Positions 60,891 to 64,000 of a DNA stretch of 64,000 nt are shown in pieces. A program made the position numbers and the translations under genes. Source of the stretch: Pseudomonas sp. C2B4 (GTDB taxonomy: Bacteria; Pseudomonadota; Gammaproteobacteria; Pseudomonadales; Pseudomonadaceae); the NCBI RefSeq assembly GCF_013359695.1, contig NZ_JABFMU010000010.1:1-64000 (forward strand). Reading direction: 5' to 3'. The notes beneath the pieces are model-generated. The model ran no database searches. It saw only the letters and a list, made by a program, of their open reading frames with translations, and was not told where the DNA came from. Positions within the stretch are counted from its first letter, which is position 1. Each line of letters starts with the position of its first letter.

Positions 60891-61205
60891 TCACTGATTC
60901 CGAGCTTTAGCCTCAGCAGCTTTGGCTGCACGGAGTCGACGGACCTCTTTTGGATCGGCCAGAAGCGGTCGGTAAATTTCGATCCGGTCCCCAGATTGAA
61001 CCGGACGAGTTTCCGGATCGACAACCACCTTGCCGAAGATGCCCACGGGACACGCCGCCAAATCCAGTTCCGGAAACGATTGGCCAATCCCGGACTCAAG
61101 CAACGTCGCCCGAACACTTGTTCCTGCCGGTACCGTTACCGACAACAGCACCTGACGATCAATGGCGGCATACACCACCTCGACCTTGATCCCTGCCTCA
61201 ACCAT
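60891..61205 (-). CDS. rnfH: RnfH family ubiquitin-like protein
   Basis: Small beta-grasp protein of 104 residues (IKVEVVYAAIDRQVLLSVTVPAG, then GDRIEIYRPLLADPKE). It forms the conserved pair with the RatA-type START protein, resembling a toxin-antitoxin arrangement, and its role is unsettled. The start at 61205 overlaps the last codons of ratA by eight bases; the frame is open further upstream inside ratA. A basic, alanine-rich tail ends it. Confidence 0.92.
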   Translation of the reverse strand: MVEAGIKVEVVYAAIDRQVLLSVTVPAGTSVRATLLESGIGQSFPELDLAACPVGIFGKVVVDPETRPVQSGDRIEIYRPLLADPKEVRRLRAAKAAEAKARNQ

Positions 61206-61632
61206 ACATTTGCTTGGCCCGCTGGCAGAACGCATCTACCAGCGTATTGGCCGCCTGATTGAACAATGGCCCAAGGGTCGCGCGGACAATCGGCCCGGCG
61301 TAATCAAACGACAGATCCAGACTGATCTTGCAGGCCTTCTCACCCAATGGCTTGAACACCCAGACACCGTGCAATTGAGTGAACGGCCCTTCTTCAAGGT
61401 TCATCTCGATGGACTGACCTGGAACCAGGGAATTACGCGTCACGAAATGCTGGCTGAGCCCCCCTTTGGCCACACCTACGCTCGCGCGCATGTGTTCGGA
61501 GGAACTTTCCAGCACTTCGGCGGAGGAGCACCACGGCAGGAACTCCGGGTATCGCGCCACGTCGTTGACCAGGTCATACAAGGCTTGTGCCGGGTACGGC
61601 AGCAAGGCCGAACGTGAAATGTGTGTCGTCAT
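61198..61632 (-). CDS. ratA: RatA-like ribosome association / coenzyme Q-binding START protein
   Basis: START-fold protein of 144 residues in the COQ10/RatA family. In E. coli, RatA is proposed to block 70S formation by binding 50S, while eukaryotic relatives bind coenzyme Q; which role applies here is open. Motifs: LPYPAQALYDLVNDVARYPEFLPWCSSAEV (described) and the C-terminal helix FNQAANTLVDAFCQRA. The start at 61632 is chosen for the family N-terminus; the upstream frame has no site. It is followed by rnfH and preceded by a transporter remnant. Confidence 0.92.
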   Translation of the reverse strand: MTTHISRSALLPYPAQALYDLVNDVARYPEFLPWCSSAEVLESSSEHMRASVGVAKGGLSQHFVTRNSLVPGQSIEMNLEEGPFTQLHGVWVFKPLGEKACKISLDLSFDYAGPIVRATLGPLFNQAANTLVDAFCQRAKQMYG

Positions 61633-61639
61633 GTCAGCG

Positions 61640-61857
61640 TCACTTCCACAGCTGGGCGGCAAACACTACGAGAATGCCGATGGGCGCCACATAGCGCATC
61701 AAGAACAAGGACAGGGCGAACAATGCAGGGTCGCGGATCGACAGCTCGTCGCGCACCGCTTCCCGACTCATCACCCAGCCTGCGAACACCACGAAACACA
61801 AGCCACCGAATGGCAACATGGTTCGCGAGTGAAGAAATCAATCGCACCAAAGAGATC
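61640..61857 (-). pseudogene. C-terminal remnant of a sodium-dependent (NSS family) transporter
   Basis: Minus-strand translation of 61640-61819 gives 59 residues ending in TGA: MLPFGGLCFVVFAGWVMSRE, then a short charged loop, then a hydrophobic helix ending FAAQLWK. This is the layout of the last two helices of bacterial NSS sodium symporters. The segment just upstream (61828-61857) continues the family pattern in another frame ([10 protein letters not shown]), so there is a frameshift of -1 or +2 at 61820-61827. The rest of the gene (about 400 codons) is missing before smpB. No protein is expected. Confidence 0.65.
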
Positions 61858-62009
61858 CGGCCCGATCGCGGAGCCCCATTGGTAGAGGTGGAACATACCG
61901 CCTTCGTTCACGAAAAACCTGGCACTCCAAAAAGAGCGCGCATTGTCCGGGATTCGATCAACCTGCTCAAGCACGCAGCATCACCGTAGCCGACTTGCTT
62001 GCAACTCCC

Positions 62010-62015
62010 TATAAT
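62010..62015 (+). promoter_or_regulatory. -10 element of smpB
   Basis: A perfect TATAAT ends nine bases before the smpB ATG. The -35 region is weak. Transcription from it would begin at about 62022, so the mRNA would be almost leaderless. Confidence 0.6.
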
Positions 62016-62024
62016 GCCGCCCCT

Positions 62025-62507
62025 ATGGCTAAACAGAAGAAACACCCCACAGGGACCATCGCGCAAAATAAAAAGGCGCGACACGATTACTTCATCGAAC
62101 ATCGGTTCGAGGCTGGTCTGGTCCTGGCCGGCTGGGAAGTAAAGAGTTTGCGGGCAAGCAAGCTGCAACTGGTCGACAGTTACGTGCTGCTCAAGGATGG
62201 CGAAGCCTGGCTGCTCGGCAGCCACATCACGCCCCTGACGACTGCCAGCACCCACGTCATCGCTGACCCGACCCGTACGCGAAAGCTGCTGCTCAACCGA
62301 CGCGAGCTGGACAAGCTGGCCGCTTCGGTGCAGCAAAAGGGTTACGCCTGCGTATGCCTGTCCTGGTACTGGAGCAAGCACATGGTCAAGTGCGAGATCG
62401 CTCTGGGCAAGGGCAAGAAGGAATACGACAAGCGTGATACCGAGCGCGAACGCGATGCTGGGCGCGAGTTGCAGCGTGCGGTGCGGAACAAGGGCAAGGA
62501 AGATTAA
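62025..62507 (+). CDS. smpB: SsrA-binding protein SmpB
   Basis: Partner of tmRNA in rescuing stalled ribosomes, 160 residues. It shows the beta-barrel core ([17 protein letters not shown], then [18 protein letters not shown]) and a basic C-terminal tail ([17 protein letters not shown]) that enters the mRNA channel. The start at 62025 ([18 protein letters not shown]) is fixed by family similarity. No ribosome-binding site is visible upstream. The tmRNA gene is not in this window. Confidence 0.97.
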   Translation: MAKQKKHPTGTIAQNKKARHDYFIEHRFEAGLVLAGWEVKSLRASKLQLVDSYVLLKDGEAWLLGSHITPLTTASTHVIADPTRTRKLLLNRRELDKLAASVQQKGYACVCLSWYWSKHMVKCEIALGKGKKEYDKRDTERERDAGRELQRAVRNKGKED

Positions 62508-62537
62508 TTTTCCTGCTTGAAGTTTGCGGCGCCAGCG

Positions 62538-62609
62538 AAAAGATCGCAGCCTGCGGCAGCTCTTGCACCGGGATTACCCCGTAGGAGCTGACGCAGGCTG
62601 CGATCTTTT
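62538..62609. repeat. Long inverted repeat, GATCGCAG family, second copy
   Basis: aaaagatcgcagcctgcg and cgcaggctgcgatctttt are perfect inverses, with gcagctc/gagctg continuing the stem. It lies between convergent smpB and lldR and, with its A- and T-runs, can act as a two-way terminator. The other copy is at 27654. Confidence 0.85.
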
Positions 62610-62623
62610 GCGTTTAAACGCAA

Positions 62624-63391
62624 TCACATCCCCTTGCGCCGCTCCGCCCGGGCCATGCGCTGCACTTCCTGACGCACCTCTTCCAGCACTTCCTGCACAT
62701 ACAGAATGTGACGACTGGAGACTTCCCGCGCCTGTTCCGCCCTGCCTTCGATAATCGCCAGATACAATTCCCGGTGCTGCGTGATCAGCATGTCGCGGGT
62801 TTCTGTGCGCTGCTTGTACATGCCGCCAATGTTGGTCACCACATTGCGCTTGAGCAGGTCGAACAAACCGCGAATGGTGTGCAGTAACACCGCGTTGTGA
62901 CTGGCCTCGGCAATCGCCAGATGGAATTTGGCATCCGCCGCGCCTTCTTCCGCCCGACTGACCTCATCGTGCCGCGAATAGCAGTCCTGCAATTCATTGA
63001 ATGCCGCCGTCAGCCGCTCGCGATCAACATCCGTTGCGCGTAACGCGGCGTAGTAAGCGCAGGACGCTTCCAGCGTGTGGCGAAACTCCAACAGATCGCG
63101 CTGAGCCTCGGGATTGCTCTCCAGCAATTGCAGAAGAGGATCACTGAAAGTTGTGCCCAGGGACTCCACCACATAGTGGCCGCCACCCTGGCGACTGACC
63201 AGCAAGCCCTTGGCGACCAGCTTCTGAATGGCTTCACGCAACGAAGGGCGAGACACACCGAATTGATCGGCCAATGCCCGTTCTGCCGGCAGCCGCTCAC
63301 CGGCCTTCAGCGTCCCCTCGAGGATCATGCCTTCCAACTGCTCGACAATATCGTCAGACAAACGGCGCTGACGAATCTGATCAAACCCCAT
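62624..63391 (-). CDS. lldR: FadR/GntR family regulator, probable LldR
   Basis: Regulator of L-lactate use, 255 residues. An N-terminal GntR winged helix (about 1-75; LPAERALADQFGVSRPSLREAIQKL) is followed by an FCD effector domain (about 95-240) with metal/effector residues in the all-helical bundle. It diverges from lldP, and an LldR-type palindrome lies in between (63585). By analogy with E. coli LldR and the P. aeruginosa protein beside lldP, it should repress the lld genes until L-lactate is present. Confidence 0.9.
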   Translation of the reverse strand: MGFDQIRQRRLSDDIVEQLEGMILEGTLKAGERLPAERALADQFGVSRPSLREAIQKLVAKGLLVSRQGGGHYVVESLGTTFSDPLLQLLESNPEAQRDLLEFRHTLEASCAYYAALRATDVDRERLTAAFNELQDCYSRHDEVSRAEEGAADAKFHLAIAEASHNAVLLHTIRGLFDLLKRNVVTNIGGMYKQRTETRDMLITQHRELYLAIIEGRAEQAREVSSRHILYVQEVLEEVRQEVQRMARAERRKGM

Positions 63392-63584
63392 AACTCGATT
63401 TCTCCACGACCCGACGGCTCGCCGGGGCTCTATTCTGGCCTATCCATGCCGCATCGGCATCTGCCAGTCAGCATTTACCCAAACGGATCAGATGATCGTG
63501 AGGGCCCTGCATTCGACAAAAGTTTTAGGGCGGCAAATTGACACACCGCCTACAAGGCTTTTACCCTAGCCAACAGCGATTGTA

Positions 63585-63601
63585 AATTGGTCTTACCAAT
63601 T
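63585..63601. promoter_or_regulatory. LldR operator
   Basis: AATTGGTCTTACCAATT, a perfect palindrome of the FadR-GntR type (TTGGT-N3-ACCAA), close to the E. coli LldR site. It lies 53 bases before lldP. The rest of the gap 63392-63653 shows no gene. Confidence 0.75.
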
Positions 63602-63653
63602 ATCCAAGAACGCTGATCAGTGCCTGACCAACAACAATTAGGGGCCACCCCAT

Positions 63654-64000
63654 ATGCAAACTTGGCAACAGCTCTACAGCCCTCTCGGCAGCCTCGGTTT
63701 ATCCGCGCTCGCAGCCGTCATCCCCATCGTGTTTTTCTTCCTGGCCCTGGCCGTGTTTCGCCTTAAGGGCCATGTAGCCGGTAGCATTACGCTGGCGTTG
63801 TCGATTCTGGTGGCAATCTTTGCCTTCCAGATGCCCGTCGATATGGCATTCGCTGCGGCTGGATATGGCTTCGCCTACGGTCTGTGGCCGATTGCCTGGA
63901 TCATCGTGGCGGCCGTGTTCCTCTACAAACTGACGGTCAAGAGCGGCCAGTTCGAAGTCATCCGCAGCTCGGTGCTGTCGATCACCGACGACCAGCGCCT
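63654..64000 (+). CDS. lldP: L-lactate permease, N-terminal part
   Basis: Proton-coupled L-lactate transporter, cut by the window end after 115 codons. Three membrane segments are visible (about 15-36, 42-62, 70-92). The start (MQTWQQLYSPLGSLGLSALAA) is typical of LldP. The site aggggcc stands about nine bases upstream. It diverges from lldR, and the rest of the operon (lldD and others) should follow outside the window. Confidence 0.93.
   Translation, partial: MQTWQQLYSPLGSLGLSALAAVIPIVFFFLALAVFRLKGHVAGSITLALSILVAIFAFQMPVDMAFAAAGYGFAYGLWPIAWIIVAAVFLYKLTVKSGQFEVIRSSVLSITDDQR

Noticed and set aside
61629..61850. 73-codon minus-strand frame starting [12 protein letters not shown]
   Set aside because: It is out of frame with the transporter remnant that explains this stretch.

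Overview
The window is a chromosomal segment from a Pseudomonas of the P. fluorescens type. Evidence: gene content and order follow Pseudomonas blocks (piu iron genes, ampDE-nadC, rimP-nusA-infB-pnp, ftsH to lldP), the proteins read as pseudomonad versions, the DNA is GC-rich with long antisense ORFs, and REP/REPIN palindromes with the core GGGAGCGAGC or TAGGAGCGAGC sit between genes. There are no rRNA genes, phage genes, transposases or CRISPR arrays.

Layout. 1-2.1 kb: prfC (release factor 3), then a REPIN. 2.2-5.6 kb: a four-gene osmoprotectant ABC importer (opuCD-opuCC-opuCB-opuCA). 5.9-7.9 kb: an orphan 121-aa protein, a candidate small RNA or leader ending in a terminator, and speC (ornithine decarboxylase). 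8.0-14.8 kb: a TonB-dependent siderophore uptake cluster, with a Sel1-repeat gene and piuC on the minus strand diverging from piuA and the PepSY-flavoreductase piuB. 14.9-17.1 kb: an AT-rich patch with a cysteine-rich secreted protein, then a Tat-exported PhoD-type phosphatase. 17.2-24.1 kb: the fructose PTS operon fruB-fruK-fruA, diverging from its regulator fruR/cra across an exact Cra operator, then a TatD hydrolase. 24.8-30.2 kb: a zinc-ribbon membrane protein, a chemoreceptor, ampE, ampD and nadC. 30.3-31.5 kb: two small proteins and tRNA-Thr. 31.6-41.9 kb (read on the minus strand): tpiA, secG, tRNA-Leu, tRNA-fMet, rimP, nusA, infB, rbfA, truB, rpsO, pnp. 42-52.7 kb: glmM, folP, ftsH, rlmE, yhbY (plus), a DUF4149-like membrane gene, greA, carB, carA. 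53-57.8 kb: dapB, dnaJ, dnaK, grpE. 58-64 kb: recN, fur, bamE, rnfH, ratA, a broken transporter remnant, smpB, lldR and the start of lldP.

How the genes work together. The largest block is translation and RNA metabolism: IF2, NusA, S15, TruB, RbfA, PNPase, RlmE, YhbY, SmpB, RF3 and the initiator tRNA. The heat-shock genes carry two RpoH-type promoters, recN has a LexA box, and fru and lld each have a recognisable operator. Against my memory of the PAO1 gene order, the window joins several PAO1 neighbourhoods (PA3903, PA3888-3891, PA4513-4524, PA3560-3563, PA4740-4770), so it is conserved core DNA with rearranged junctions rather than an island. Nothing here is clearly a new multi-gene system. 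The most unusual signals are regulatory: a perfect 21-bp palindrome that makes a symmetric divergent promoter for rlmE and yhbY, an attenuator-like leader before carA, a terminator-ended RNA before speC, and a probable leaderless smpB. Three orphan exported or beta-rich proteins are also worth a look.
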